Shown: positions 18,241 through 34,149, numbered from the stretch's first letter. The stretch is DNA of 64,000 bases from Helianthus annuus (GCF_002127325.2 NC_035444.2:36407141-36471140); one strand, 5' to 3'. Program-made: numbers and translations. Notes: a model not told the origin generated them from the letters alone.

Positions 18241-19789
18241 TCACACAGCGGCATCCTCACCAGCCTTCTCCGTCTTCTCAGCCCCAACATCCTGCGCAGC
18301 ATCCTGACCAGCATCCGTCCCAGCATCCTTTTCTTCGCCAGCCTTGTCCACCACCTCTGCTGACTTAGAGGATTCACTAGCCTCAGCAGGATATGGCATA
18401 GCCTTGCCTCCAAGCTCCTTCAGCTTTGCCACCCAGGATTCAACCGGCTAGGCTGGGCACTCAAGGCCTGTTCCCTTGGCCTCATAAGTCATCTTGATAC
18501 GGGCTTGTAGTAGAGAGACAATGGCAGGGGCTTTGATCCCTTCCCGGAAAGAGACCATGGCCTGTTCATGCTCCATTTGGACGGTAGCCAGCTTGATCTC
18601 AGCATCCTGGGTGACCTTCTTCAGCTTGTCCTCATAATGCCGAGTCTTCGCTTCGGCAATGGCACCTTGGTCAGCAACGGTAGTTTCAAGCTGTTTGATC
18701 CTGGCTTCATGGAATGCGGCTGTACCACAAGCTTCGGTGTAAAGGTGGAGCAGATGCTGGAGGCCCTGTAAGTCAAAATTCAGGTATGAGTCAATATTCA
18801 CTAACCAGGATATCCTGCCAGGATATCCTATCAGGATATATGTGCAGGATATAGTGACAGGGTATTACCTTGTTGAGGAAGGATGTCATCGGTTCCAAGG
18901 AATCGGTAAAGCTGAGTTCATCATAAGAAAACCCTTCAGAGCCTGGGGCACTAACTTCAGAACCCTTCCTCTTCTTGGCGGTGGAAGTACGAGCCCTTAG
19001 GTTGGGCTTGGGAGCCGGGAGCGGTTTGGAGCTGGTAGTAGCAGGAGCCTCTTTCTTGATAATGGGTGGAGTGGGGTAACTGTCGAGCTCGTCAAGATCA
19101 AGGAGGATTGGAACTTTGCTGGAATCTGCATACAGGGAGTAAAATTCTTTCCTAAATACTTCAAATAAAAACATGTATGCAGGATATCGTATAGGATCCT
19201 TAGCAGACATGTTTGCACTAGAAAGTGGACTTGGAGATCGTGGGAATGGATTGAAACTTCTTTCAGCTTCTGGGAGGAGTCTAATGGCGTCGATTCTCTT
19301 TTGTGAGTCGGCTAAGGGGGGTGCAAGCTTCCTAAAATCAGCTGTGTGCAAGAAAACAAAAAAAGCCAGTACAAGATATGAAGCAGGATACAAGACAGGA
19401 TCATCCTAAAACCCTAGGTCCTACCCTTTTTCAACCATTTCACTGGATAACCCGCTCCACCAGGGATTGAATCTCTTTTTACAAAGAAGAACTTGGATTT
19501 CCATTCCTCTTCGTTCCTGGTGGCTCGGAGAATCAGCGGGTCGCTGGAAGTGGAATAAAACAAGAATCGACAAGAGCCGTGACATCTAAGCCGGTATGCT
19601 AAAGGGAGGTCATGGACGGAAAGATCAGGGATATGGTTATTCTTGATTTGACCAAGAATAGACAGGACCTGCCAAAGCATCGGCATTGTTTGACAAAAAG
19701 AGATTTTGGTAAGATTAAGGAAATCAGTGATGAAATCTGGAAAGGGAAACTGCAATCCTAAGGTAAAGGGAAAAGCATTAAAACACAAC
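18241..19789 (-). pseudogene. Accessory antisense gene of element G, 5' end lost
   Basis: This is opposite in strand to element G's pol and homologous to the genes at 20815, 25649 and 34392. Exon 1 is cut by element F at 19789 and ends at 19425 (AAG-G/GTAGGA). Exon 2 is 19341-19204, exon 3 is 19125-18869 (donor GTAATA) and exon 4 is 18765-18241. Exon 1 keeps the pattern FPFPDF...MPMLWQVLS and exon 3 has a basic AKKRKGS stretch. Exon 4 is a coiled coil (ARIKQLETTVAD...) with an acidic tail. The exon 2 donor has decayed (CTAAGG instead of GTAAGT), and a TAG interrupts exon 4 near 18448. It resembles the putative gypsy-type transposon family (PF04195-like), from memory. Confidence 0.7.
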
Positions 19790-20507
19790 TGTTTTGGTCA
19801 AAAATCACACAAGGATAATGCAACCAAACTCTCTGTAACGGGGAATGATGCTTGAAATGATGAATAAAGATAAGGATCACTTAAATGTAAATTGCACAAG
19901 TGACACAAGGATTTATACGAGGAAAAAGCCCTTGATCAATGAATGATCTCCGACATAAAAAACCTCGAGTGATGGAAACTACCGATCACCAAGTTCAAAT
20001 ATAATAAATAACGTTTACAACTTCGGATAGTAACGAGCTAGGTACAAGGATTACTATGGTGTAGTATGCTAGGGCGTGTAAGAAATGTGTCGTCCCTTGC
20101 CAAATGCTCGAGAGTGCAGTTTATATAGGTGTGTGTGGTTGAATTTAGGCAAGTCACCTAACTACTAGCTCGTTACCCCTTTTAGAAATAGAAGTAAATT
20201 TAGCCTAACAAACTATCCGTAATTTGTGCTAAGTTTCTATATTCTCCACAACGTCTATTTCCGGTTATGCATGTGCGAAATTAGCGTGGAAGATTCCTTA
20301 ATAACGTTGCCAAGACCGGGTCCAACTCGTAATTCCTGCAAAACAACATGAAATTCAAAGAGAACAATCGTTAGTATGAGGATCCTTGGGATGATCCATG
20401 ATCCTGACCCTGGAGCTCTTCTGAGGATCACTATCTGCCATAGAAACAAGGATCACTGTTAGGATATCATGTAAGGATCACAGGTCATTAAAAATCCTGC
20501 CCTAACA
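19790..20507 (-). repeat. 3' LTR of element F (718 bp)
   Basis: On the minus strand it runs TGTTAGGGC to GACCAAAACA. It is homologous to the 729-bp LTRs of A and E but visibly diverged, so F is older. Confidence 0.88.
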
Positions 20508-20530
20508 ATTGCCCCCAAAATATAAGGAGT
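20508..20530 (-). promoter_or_regulatory. Polypurine tract of element F
   Basis: On the minus strand, ATTTTGGGGGCAAT abuts the LTR start. The same tract is present next to the 3' LTRs of B (25346) and A (34076). Confidence 0.75.
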
Positions 20531-20587
20531 AATTGTGAAACGTTGATGAGTTATATTTTGCTGATCTTATCTGTAACTAACTCAACG

Positions 20588-20672
20588 GATATATAGCCGT
20601 TGTAAACGAACTATCCGTTGCAATCCTGACGTCATGGAGGTGACAGCCCTGCACAAATCATGATTATAAATA
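20588..20672 (+). promoter_or_regulatory. Putative promoter of F's accessory gene
   Basis: TATAAATA lies at 20665-20672, 143 bp before the ATG. A palindromic bZIP-type TGACGTCA lies at 20627-20634, with two GCCGTTG/TCCGTTG words upstream. The same order (CCGTTG, ACGTCA, TATAAATA) is kept in B and A, which argues for a real promoter on the strand opposite to gag-pol. Confidence 0.6.
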
Positions 20673-20814
20673 GAGATAGGGATAGGATCGTTTGTATTTA
20701 AAATTAAGAACTTCTCCCTTTATAACCGCATTCAGAGGATTTGAACAGGTATTCTCCCCTTCATCTTCTTTCTTGCTTGCTCTGTTTTTCTTCTCGTATC
20801 TATTTCGTTCAAAA

Positions 20815-22425
20815 ATGTTGCTCCGGAATTCCCCTGCCAAGGGTCTTCAGAAGGAAAGCCCCTTCAAGAGTCAAGGGATCATTACAGACTCTGCTAAAGA
20901 ACGCTGTATCTTCACTGATCCTCAAATTGACAGGATTCGATGCTGTTTTCCTGCAAATACTGTGTTCAAACCCCATGATCCTTCTGCCCTGAGCGATCAC
21001 ACTTCTGATTCGTGGGTTGCTTTCCCTGTGACCCCGTTTGCCATAGGTTATACGTATCCCTTTCCAGCCTTCACCCAATCCTTCTTCTCCTTGACCGGCA
21101 TATCTTACATTCAGGCCATGCCGATGATCTGGAGGGTTTTGTATACCCTTGAGAGGATCATCGAGCAAGAGGGGATAGACTTAGGCATGGCCGAGTTAGG
21201 TGAGCTGTATGATCTGACCACCTTTGGTTCCCATCGTTATCTGTTCAAATGTAGACCTGGGGAGGAGCATCCGATCTTCAAGGCTACCAAGAATGATACT
21301 AACTAGAAGCGGCGGTTCTTTTTTATGAGGAGAGATACTATCCCTGATGGGAAGGATTTACCCAAGAAGTGGGCTACCCATGGTAGGATAGAGGATCCTG
21401 GGAAGGATCACCGTAGAACTTATCCTTTAGTATAAGGATCACTGACATTCTTTTGTTTTCTTGTTGTGCAGCTATCTCCGTTTCACATCTTAGGTTGACT
21501 CCTGCTGCAAAAGAGAGACTCTTGGCCTTCAAGAGGCTTGATCCTGAAATAAGAACTTTCAAGATTACCACCCAGGATTCTCAGGAAGTATCCTCTGCTT
21601 CTGTCACAATGTCAAGTAAGTATCCTTATTTAAAGAGTAATTATATACTGAAATTCAAATTAAGTTAAAATACTTATCTTGTTTTGGTTGTGTAGGTGCT
21701 GGAAAATCCACCAAATCTGCCTTGAAGTTCAGCATCACCGATCTCACCAACGTCAGATCCTCTAAGAAGAAGACTCCTGCTGCTAGCCCAACGGCTTCAG
21801 TCCCTAAAGCACCCCTCAGAGGAAAGGGAGGCAAGAAGAGAAAGACCTCCGAGGCTGAGGATCTGCAAGGCCTTCCCTTGATCCGCCAACAGTTCCTGGA
21901 GTACTTTAATGAGGTAAGGATCACTGTCCCAGCTTATATATCCTACTCGTTTTGAGGATCACTTGGTTCTGATGTTATCCCTTGTTTTCCTTGCAGAAAT
22001 TTGCTGAGATAGAGACATATGTTGGCCACGTTGAGGATCAGGATCACCAGATTGCTGATCTTCAACAGGTTGCTGTGTTGAAGGATCTCAAGATAGCTAA
22101 TCTTGAGAAGGATCTCCAGAACGCCAGGAATGAGGCTGCCAAAATGCTGATCAACTTTGACTATGAGAGGCACGAGATCACCGAGGATGCCAAGGTTTCT
22201 GCTGCCATAGCAATGTATAAGACTCAGCTGCAAATGGCCATGGAAGCTCAGGATCCTGCCTTTGACAGGAGCACATGGGACGTGGAGGGCTGGAAGGCGA
22301 GGCTGGCAGAGCTGGATGATGAAGAAGAGGCTGAGGAGATCCTGACACTTGAGGCTGGAGGCACTGGCAAGGATCAGGGTGGTAAGGCAAGTGGAGCTGG
22401 TGGTGATGATGCAGCGAAGGATTAA
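20815..22425 (+). pseudogene. Accessory four-exon antisense gene of element F
   Basis: It runs opposite to F's gag-pol, between the 3' LTR and pol. The predicted exons are 20815-21382, 21472-21615, 21696-21913 and 21997-22425, with GT-AG introns of 80-90 nt and matching phases (1, 1, 0), giving 452 codons. Exon 1 (MLLRNSP...) has the pattern YPFPAFTQSFF...QAMPMIWRVLYTLERI, which resembles the putative gypsy-type transposon family. Exon 3 is basic with GKKRKTS, a possible nuclear signal. Exon 4 is a heptad-like coiled coil with an acidic tail. A TAG at 21304-21306 replaces a Trp codon of the other copies, so this copy is broken by one nonsense change. The function is unknown. Confidence 0.72.
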
Positions 22426-23196
22426 GCTGCAGGATTGGGCGATGAAGGAAATTTGTAGACATAGCCGGAGCCCAATTTTTTGTTTGTTTGTTTGGTGGTT
22501 GTTTGAACAATTTATGGTCTGTACTTATGAACAATAGTTTTAGGGTTAAGGATCAAGGATCCTTAAGACGATAGGTAGGATTGCATATGGTGGAGGGATC
22601 CTCTGTTTGGGGGATGAAACCATTGTGATCCTGCCGCCTTTATTTTCCTGCACAACTTGAAAACTATTATCATGGACACCCTTTACCTACCCCAGCGGAC
22701 GGGCCACGTATTACTGGTAGATGCTTGGGGTAGGTAATTTTGACAACCTATGAAGGGTTAGTCTTTATGCTTAATAAATAAAATCTTAACTTTTGTCGCT
22801 TATCCTGTGTTGTTATCCTTTAAGTTCTTTTAATTTTTAATTGTCTTGATGTATACTTATTAAATAAGTTACTTTGAATTAACTCATATTGGAAACATTT
22901 AGGATATGATCCATGATCAAATATCCTATAGTTGAAAAATCCCAAAAAGTAGTATATGTTTTAAGGATCATAAGTTCAGTTGTCAAAGTATAAGGGTTAT
23001 TCAAACAAACAATGAATAAGATAAAAATAGTTAAGGATCATACCCGAGGATCCAAGTTAGGATCCTAACCATAATCAGGATAACTATAAGATAAACCTTA
23101 GAGAGAAATAAGGATCAGGGATCCTTAGTTTTTTAACTTCAAGGACCTGAAATAGAGCATAACTTGGGGCTAAGCCAATATAAGATAAGAGTTAGT

Positions 23197-23306
23197 AACT
23201 GGGGACAAGCCCAAGGATAACTGGGGACAAGCCCAAGGATGACTGGGGACAAGCCCAAGGATAACTGGGGACAAGCCCAAGGATAACTGGGGACAAGCCC
23301 AAGGAT
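23197..23306. repeat. 22-bp minisatellite, five units
   Basis: Five head-to-tail units begin AACTGGGGACAAGCCC (unit 3 begins GACTGGGG) with no spacer. Related imperfect arrays lie at the same place in B (28036-28124) and A (36781-36895). Confidence 0.88.
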
Positions 23307-23541
23307 CGTATGTAAACTGGAGTATGGCCATTACTGGTGACTATCCAAACTTAGTGACATGATAATGCCAAAACCTTAGCTAACGTGAAAACGTTAGAAA
23401 CCTTAGGAACGGATGTATGGTACGTCTACCATTATACGTAGGATCCTAGGTATAGCCAGTACAATGGAATTATCAGCCCCTAAAGCGAGTACTGGTCCCA
23501 AAGACTTGAACTATACCAGGATCATAGTGCGCTACAGGCAA

Positions 23542-23607
23542 AACTGGGGACAAGCCCAAGGATAACTGGGGACAAGCCCAAGGATAACTGGGGACAAGCC
23601 CAAGGAT
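23542..23607. repeat. 22-bp minisatellite, second block, three units
   Basis: Three perfect units of the same 22-bp sequence lie 235 bp after the first block. The conserved 230-bp block lies between them. Confidence 0.88.
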
Positions 23608-23838
23608 CTGGATTGCTTCTGAAGATAATCAACAATATGCTAAGGATACCTGGACTATCAAAACTCAAAATCTTGTGAGAGAAGGATAAAGGATACATGA
23701 TCCTTATCCTTAAATAAGAAAATAAGAAAATGAAATAGTTCAAGATTAGGATATTACCAGAGTAAGGATCATTGACACCTTAAGGATCCTTCAAGGATAC
23801 CTCTAATGTAAGGATCATATGTGCCAGGAGGATCCTGC

Positions 23839-24626
23839 TCACATGAAATATTTCTTCAAGTGGACAGCATTCCAGGCTCTTGGTAGCAAATCACCTTCCA
23901 TGGTTAGCAATCTATATGCCCCCTTTCCTGCTTCAGCTTCAATCAAATAAGGGACTTCCCATTTTGGTGCCAATTTTCCATCAGCAGGATTGGTGGTATT
24001 CTGGAATGCTTTTCTCAATACCATATCCCCAACTTGGAATTTCCTTATCCTGACATTTTTGTTGTAAGCACCAGCCATTCTTTGTTGGTAGCTAGCCATC
24101 CTTATCCTAGCCAAATCCCTGATTTCCTCAATAGTATCCAAGTCTTGAGCCGGGTTTTCATTATTTTCCTCAGGATCACGGGTACTTGTTCTAGCAGTTG
24201 GAACCACCATTTCTGTTGGGATCACCGATTCTGCCCCAAACACCAAAGAGAATGGTGTTTGACCAGTAGCATTCTTGGGGGTTGTCCTATCAGCCCAAAG
24301 CACATAAGGTAATTCTTCTGCCCATTTCCCTTTCTTGGATCCAAGTTTCTTCTTCAAATTGTTGATGATGATCTTGTTGGATGATTCTGCTTGACCATTA
24401 GCTTGTGGGTGGACTGGTGTTGATGTTATCATCTTAATCCCCCAGCTGTCACAAAAGTTAGTAGTTCTGCCCCCAATAAATTAGGAACCATTATCACATA
24501 TAATTTCAGAAGGAAGCCAAATCTAGTTATGATATTTCTCTTAATAAAGGATATAACTTCCTTCTCTCTGACTTGGGCAAAAGCTTCAGCCTCTATCCAC
24601 TTGGAGAAGTAATCAGTCATAGCAAG
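23839..24626 (-). pseudogene. C-terminal integrase fragment of element F pol
   Basis: It is minus-strand and begins at the B insertion with [11 protein letters not shown] one-base deletion near 24515 shifts the frame inside what should be the GIPSEIVCDNG region. The downstream part recovers its own open frame (MITSTPVHPQANGQAESS to HLKKYFM) and contains the DDE glutamate. It is broken both by the frameshift and by the insertion of B. Confidence 0.85.
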
Positions 24627-25345
24627 TGTTTTGGTCAAAAAATCACACAAGGATAATGCAACCAAACTCTATGTAATCGGGGAATGATGCTTGGTTTGAT
24701 GAAAAAGTAAAGGATCACTTTAGTATGAAATATGCAAGTGACACAAGGATTTATACGAGGAAAAAGCCCTTGATCAATGAATGATCTCCGGCATAAAAAA
24801 CCTCGGGTGATGGCAACTACCGATCACCAAACTTCAAAATAACAAATAATGATTACAACTTCGGATGGTAACGAGCTGAGTACAAGGATCACTTTAGTAT
24901 TGTGTCTAAGCGTGTGAGGAATGTGTTGTGTGTCTTCCGAATGTGGAAGAGTGCTATATATACAAGTGTGAGTGGCCCTATTTTAGGTAAATAGACTAAC
25001 TATCAGCTCATTACCCCTTTAGGAATAAAAGTAAATCTAGCCTAAATTATCGCCCTTAAATCATGCTGAGTTTCCATATCCTCTACAACGTTCATCTCTG
25101 ATTAAGCATATGCCAAAGTTGTAAAGACGAGTCCCTTGATTACGTTGCTAAGAGCGGATCCTGCTAGACATTCCTGCAAGATAACATTAAATCCAATGAA
25201 AACAACTGTTAGCATGAGGATCCCTATGATGGTCCGTGATCCTGATCCTGGAACTCTTCTGAGGATCACTATTTGCCAAAGAAATAAGGATCACTGGTTA
25301 GGATCACATGTAAGGATCATATGTCATAAAAATCCAGCCCTAACA
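24627..25345 (-). repeat. 3' LTR of element B (719 bp)
   Basis: On the minus strand it runs TGTTAGGGC to CCAAAACA. The purine tract with GGGGGCAAT follows at 25346-25368 on the plus-strand map. Confidence 0.88.
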
Positions 25346-25431
25346 ATTGCCCCCAAAATATAAGGAGTAATATTGTAAATAAATGAGTTATATTTTGCTT
25401 GATCTTATCCGCAACAAGTTAATCGGATAAC

Positions 25432-25508
25432 TAGCCGTTGAAGTCAGACTAGCCGTTGCAATTCTTACGTCACAGAAGTGACAGCCCTGCAGATCATCAT
25501 TATAAATA
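25432..25508 (+). promoter_or_regulatory. Putative promoter of B's accessory gene
   Basis: GCCGTTG words, ACGTCA at 25467-25472 and TATAAATA at 25501-25508 lie upstream of ATG 25649. This matches the layout in F and A. Confidence 0.6.
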
Positions 25509-25648
25509 GGAGATAGAGATAGGATCAATTTGCATTTAAATTCAAGAGAAACTCCCTTTATAATCTCGTCCGAAGATTGATCAGGTATTCTCCTCTTTTC
25601 TTCCTTCTCTTACTCTGTTTCTCTGTCTCTTTCCATTCTTCTGCAAAT

Positions 25649-27249
25649 ATGTTGCTCCGGAATTCCCCTCATAAGGATCCTGAGAAGAACAGTCCCTTGA
25701 AGGGTCAAGGGATCATCAAAGATTCTCCTGCCGAGAGGTGCTGCTTTACCGATCCTCAGGTTGACAAGATCCGTCATTGTTTTCCGGCGAACACCATCTT
25801 CAAGTCCTTCACTCCCACTGCTTTGAGTGACTTTATTTCTGATACTTGGGTAGCCTTTCCCGTTACTCCGTTCTTAATAGGATATTCGTATCCTTTTATT
25901 CAATTCACCCAGTCCTTCTTTTCCCTCTCCGGCATCTCCTATATCCAGGCCATGCCAATGATCTGGAGGGTTTTATATACCCTTGAAAGGATCATTGAGC
26001 AGTAAGGGATTGATTTAGGAATGGCGGAGCTGGCTGAGATGTATGATCTCACAACGTTTGGATCCTGTCGATATTTGTTTAAACGGAAAGCCGGAGAGGA
26101 TCACCCTGTTCTCAAGGTCACCAAGAATGACACGAATTGGAAGCGACGGTTCTTCTTTGTTAGGAGGGACACCATCCCTGATGGGAAGGATCTGCCCAAG
26201 GAGTGGGCTACTCATGGTAGGATAGAGGATCCTAGAAGGATCACCATCAGATTTGTTCCTTGGGATGAGGATCACTAATATTTTCTTTGTTTTTTGTTTA
26301 TTGTGCAGCTATCTCCATCTCTCATCTGAAGCTGACACCTGCTGCAAAAGAGAGGCTTTTGGCCTTCAAGAAGCTTGATCCGGAAACAAGAAGTTTTCAA
26401 GTTGCCACCCAAGATTCATAGGAAGTATCCTCCGCATCTGCCACAATGTCAAGTAAGTATCCTCATTTAAAAAGTAGTTTTACGTAGGATTTCTAAATCA
26501 GTTAGAATACTTATCTTATTTTGGTTGTGTAGGTGCAGGAAAATCTGCTAAATCTGCCTCCAAGTTTGGCATTGATGATCTTGCTAATGTTAAATCTGCA
26601 AGGAAGAAGACCCCTGCTGCCAGTCCAACCGCTTCAGCCCCTAAAGCACCTATTAGGGGTAAAGGAAAGAAGAGAAAGGCCTCTGAGGATCTTCAAGGAT
26701 TTCCCCTGCTCCGCCAACAGTTTCTTGATTACGTTAATGAAGTAAGGATCACTGCTCCTGCTTGTATATCCTGCTTGTTTGAGGATCACCTGGTCCTGAA
26801 CTTACCCTTTTCCCTTTCTGCAGAAACTCGCTGAAATAGAAACATATATTGGCCACGTTGAGGATCAAGACCGCCAAATTGCCGACCTCCAACAGATGGG
26901 TGTGCTGAAGGATCTCAAGATTGCTGATCTTGAGAAGGAGCTCCGGGCTACCAAGGATGAAGCTGCCAAAATGCTGATCAGCTTGGATTGTGAGAAGCAG
27001 GAGATCACCCAGGATGCCAAGGTCTCTGCCGCAATAGCTATGTATAAGATCCAATTGCAGATGGCTGCGGAGGCTCAGGATCCTGCCTTCGACAAAAGCA
27101 CATGGGACGTTGAGGGCTGGAAGGCGAGGCTGGCAGAGTTGGAGGATGATGAGGAGGCTGAGGAGATCCCAATGCTTGAAGGAGGTGATGCTGGCAAGGA
27201 TCAGGGGGAAGCAAGTCGAGCTGGTGGTGATGGTGCAGCGAAGGTTTGA
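25649..27249 (+). pseudogene. Accessory four-exon antisense gene of element B
   Basis: Predicted exons are 25649-26216, 26309-26452, 26533-26741 and 26824-27249, with GT-AG borders and the same phases as in F and A, giving 448 codons. Exon 3 is nine bases (three codons) shorter than in F and A, keeping the frame. Two nonsense changes break it: TAA 26003-26005 in exon 1 and TAG 26419-26421 in exon 2, neither shared with F or A. It has the same parts: MPMIWRVLYTLERI motif, GKKRKAS basic stretch, coiled coil and acidic C-terminus. It lies opposite to B's pol, between the 3' LTR and pol. Function unknown. Confidence 0.72.
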
Positions 27250-28634
27250 GCTGCAGAATTGGGCGATGAAGGAAACTTCTAGACATAGCCGGAGCCCAAT
27301 TTTTTAATTTTGGTAGTGGTTTCTTTTGTGGTTGTGATGTTTTAAACAATGATGGTCTGTAACTTAAACAATAGTTTTAGGATTGAGGATCCAGGATCCT
27401 TTGGACAATAGGTAGGATTGCAAATGGTGGAGGGATCCTCTGTTTGGGGGATGAAGCCTTTGTGATCCTGCCGCTTTTTATTTTCCTGCATGCTACGACC
27501 GCACAAACAATGGACACCCTTTGCCAACCCATGTGGACGGGCCACGTTTTGCTGGTAGAAACGTGGGTTGGCAATTTTGACAACTTTGACGGGTTTAAAA
27601 TCCTTTGTTAATAAACAACTCTAATCTTTTTGGCTTATCTCGTGTTGTTATCCTTTGTTTATCCTCTTATTTTCCAATTGTTTAAAAACATGTTCATTTG
27701 AGTAAGAAAGGTTAAGCAAATCATGTTCAAGAATTTTAGGATATGATCCTGGATCAAATATCCTATAATCGAAAATTTTTCAAAGTGGTTTATTTTAAGA
27801 ATCATAGGTTTAGCTGTCAAGGTCTAAGGGTTATTCAAATGAATAATGAATGAAATTAAAAATAGTTAAGGATCATACCTGAGGATCCAAGTTAGGATCC
27901 TAACCTTTAATCAGGATAACCATAAGTAAAACTTTAATGGATAATAAGGACTAAGGATCCTTAATTGTTTAACTTCGAAAACCTGAAAAAATGGAATATA
28001 ACTTGGGACTAAGCCAATATAAAGGATAAGTTAGTAACTGGGGACAAGCCCAAAGGAAACTGGGGACAAGCCCATAGGATCACTGGGGACAAGCCCGAAG
28101 GATAACTGGGGATAAGCCCAAGGATCGTATGTAAACTAGAGTATGGCCCTTACTGGCGACTATCCAAACTTAGTGACATGAAAATGCCAAAACCTTAGCT
28201 AACGTGAAAACCTTAGAAACCCTGGGAACGGATGTATGGTACGTCTACCATTATACGTAGGATCCTAGGTATAGCCAGTACGATGAGGTTATCAGCCCCG
28301 AAAGTGGGTACTGGTCCCAAAGACGTGAACTATATCAGGATCATCGTGCGCTACAGGCGGAAACTGGGGACAAGCCCAAGGATAACTGGGGTTGAACCCA
28401 AGGATCTGAGATGCTTTTGAAGATTCTTAATGATATGCTGAGGATACCTGGACTATCAAAACTCAAATTCTTGTGAGAGGAGGATGAAGGATACATGATC
28501 CTTATCCTTTGGTAAAAATAAGAAAATGGAATAGTTTAGGATTAGGATATTACCAGAGTAAGGATCATTGACATTATCGGGATCCTTCGAGGATGCTTTC
28601 AATGTAAGGATCATATGTGCCAGGAGGATCCTGT
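27250..28634. other. Element B non-coding region
   Basis: No supported gene. It holds the accessory gene's 3' untranslated part, imperfect 22-bp minisatellite units (28036-28124 and 28364-28405) and the conserved block 28125-28360. Confidence 0.6.
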
Positions 28635-31937
<3,303 letters not shown>

Positions 31938-33346
31938 CTATTGCTCCCTTGGCTTCGAGGTTGGTTTCATGGATGAGGTATAACAATCCTTAGCCTCCTG
32001 CTGATCACTGTCGATCTTGATTATTCCCCATGGGCTAGGGAGTTTCACACATTGATGGTAGGTGGATGGGACTGCTTTCATATCATGTATCCAGGGCCTG
32101 CCAAGGATAACATTACAACAAGATAAACAGTCAATAACACAAAATTTTTGATAATTATGTAATCCTTCCACGTAGATTGGGAGTTTGATGTCCCAGGGTT
32201 TTCTTAGTTTCTCCACTGAATCCCACAAGCACAGAGGATCTTGGTGTGATGTCTGATTCTGGAATACCCATCTTCTTCAGAACATCAAGCTGGATAATGT
32301 TTACTGAGCTTCCTCCGTCGATAAGGATCCTGCGGACAAAATGGTTAGAGATAAAGAGAGTGATGACTAGACTATCATGATGAGGATCCTGGATGTTAAT
32401 TCTATCATCCTCATCGAAGGTTATAATTTTTCCTTCCGAGACGCTTGATGTTCGAATAGGCCTTTCTCCGTTATCCATTTTAGCTTCCTTTGCATGCCTT
32501 TTAGCTGCCGAGAAGGATGTACCACAGATGTCTGATCCTCCAGAAATAAAGTTGATCACTTGTGCATTTGCCGGAGGGGCTGGAGCTTTTTCAGGGATCC
32601 TTTCAGGATCCTGAGTCCTTTGTTTTTTTCTTCCCAACAACTCTTTTAGATGCCCCTTGCTTAGCAGATATCCAATTTCCTTTCTTAATGCGATACATTC
32701 TTCAGTTAAATGCCCAAAATCCTCGTGGTATGCACACCACTTCGATTTGTCTTTAGTTCCAGTTGGTTTGTCATTCTTTCTGGGCCACCTGGCTTTTTCT
32801 CCTAGATTCTGCATTGCAAGGATTAGTTCATGATTGTCAACGGAAAAACAATATTCAGAAATCGGAGGATAATCCTCATCATCCTCTTCTTGGTCAACAG
32901 CATGCACGTTCTGGTTGTCATTTCTATGGTAGGATTTGAATTTGCTGCTTTTGAAAGAGGTTCCTTGCTTTTCTTGCTTTGAGGATCCTGCTTGTCTCTC
33001 CTGGATCCTCTTGTCATCCTCTAGCCGGATGAACCTGAGTGCCCGAGTTCTTACTTCATCTAGGTTCCTGCATGGTGTCATAACAAGATCATCATAGAAC
33101 AACGAATCCTTAAGCAATCCCATCTTGAAGGCCTCAACAGCTGTGGCCATATCCAAGTTCGGAATATCCAAGGATTCTTTACTAAACTTCGTTATGTAAT
33201 CCCTTAATGATTCATTATGACCCTGAGTTACCCTATATAAATCACTAGTCAATCTTTCAAACTTTCTACTACAAGAGAATTGATTATTGAATAAATTAAC
33301 TAAATTAGCAAATGAAGTAATAGAGTAAGGGGGAAGACTTAGCAGC
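31938..33346 (-). pseudogene. gag-pro: Gag-protease of element B, 3' part, frameshifted
   Basis: It is minus-strand, entering at the A insertion and ending at the readthrough TAG. It contains the latter half of the Gag domain (SLRDYITKFSKES), a knuckle-like CAYHEDFGHLTEEC and the protease start RRILIDGGSSVN (DGGS in place of DTG/DSG, usual for Tat). Two bases are missing near 32191-32196, after GETKKTLG, which breaks the protease. The rest of gag lies in part at 44094-44173. Confidence 0.85.
33342..33346. repeat. Target-site duplication of element A, left (GCAGC)
   Basis: GCAGC here matches 44089-44093. Joining across the two restores B's gag reading. Confidence 0.9.
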
Positions 33347-34075
33347 TGTTTTGGTCAAAAATCACACAAGGATAATGCAACCAAACTTTATGTAAACGGG
33401 GTATGATGCTTGGTTAATTATGAAAGTAAAGGATCACTTCTGTGATAAAGATGCAAAGACACAACGATTTATACGAGGAAAAAGCCCTTGATCAATATAT
33501 GATCTCCGGCATAAAAAACCTCGGGTGATGGCAACTACCGATCACCAAACTTCAATATAAGAACAAAATGATTACAACTTCGGATGATAATGAGCTAAGT
33601 ACAAGGATCACTATTGTTTCGAGTGTCTAAGTGTGTGAGAGTTGCGGTGTATGTCGTGTGTCCTCTTCCAAATGACGGAGAGTGGTATTTATACAAGTGT
33701 AGGTGACCTATTTTAGGTAAAAGGACTAATTATCAGCTCATTACCCCTTTAGAAATAAAAGACAATCTAGCCTAAATTGCTGCCCATGAATCAAGCCATG
33801 TTTCCATATCCTGTGCAACGTCTATCTCCGATTAAGCTCTTGCCATAATTATGAAGACGCGTCCCTTGATCATGATGCCTAGAGCGTATCCTGCTAGATG
33901 TTCCTGCAAAACAATATGGTATTAAGTGGAAGTGGCCGTTAGTATGAGGATCACCATAATGTCCCATGATCCTGATCCTGAAGTCCTGCTGAGGATCACT
34001 GTCTGCCAAAGAAACAAGGATCACTGGTTAGGATCACGTATAAGGATCACCTATAATGAAAATCCAGCCCTAACA
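33347..34075 (-). repeat. 3' LTR of element A (729 bp)
   Basis: On the minus strand it runs TGTTAGGGC to CCAAAACA. A TATAAATA box is present on the minus strand at 33686-33693. The 77-codon ORF inside is shared by all these LTRs and is not considered a gene. Confidence 0.92.
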
Positions 34076-34149
34076 ATTGCCCCCAAAATATAAGGAGTTT
34101 ATTGTAAATAAACGAGTTATATTTTGCTCTGATCTTATCTTCAACGGAT

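Larger units (their letters stand above)
22426..23838. other. Element F non-coding region between accessory gene and pol end
   Basis: No supported gene. It begins with the accessory gene's 3' untranslated part (GCCGGAGCCCAATTTTTTG). It contains two blocks of a 22-bp minisatellite and a ~230-bp block (23307-23540) that is strongly conserved in B (28125-28360) and A (36896-37130) without a shared long reading frame. GGATC words are frequent throughout. Confidence 0.65.
19790..24626 (-). mobile_element. Element F: Tat retrotransposon, 3' half
   Basis: This minus-strand element is inserted in exon 1 of G's accessory gene. Its 3' LTR is on the left, then a purine tract, an opposite-strand accessory gene, a repeat-rich non-coding block and the integrase end of pol. 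At 24626 it is cut by the LTR of element B; the rest would lie beyond the window. The five bases before the LTR are ACAAC. Confidence 0.85.

Noticed and set aside
23197..23306. Regular short repeats that might suggest a CRISPR array
   Set aside because: Units are contiguous with no spacers, and the setting is a plant retrotransposon, so it is a minisatellite.
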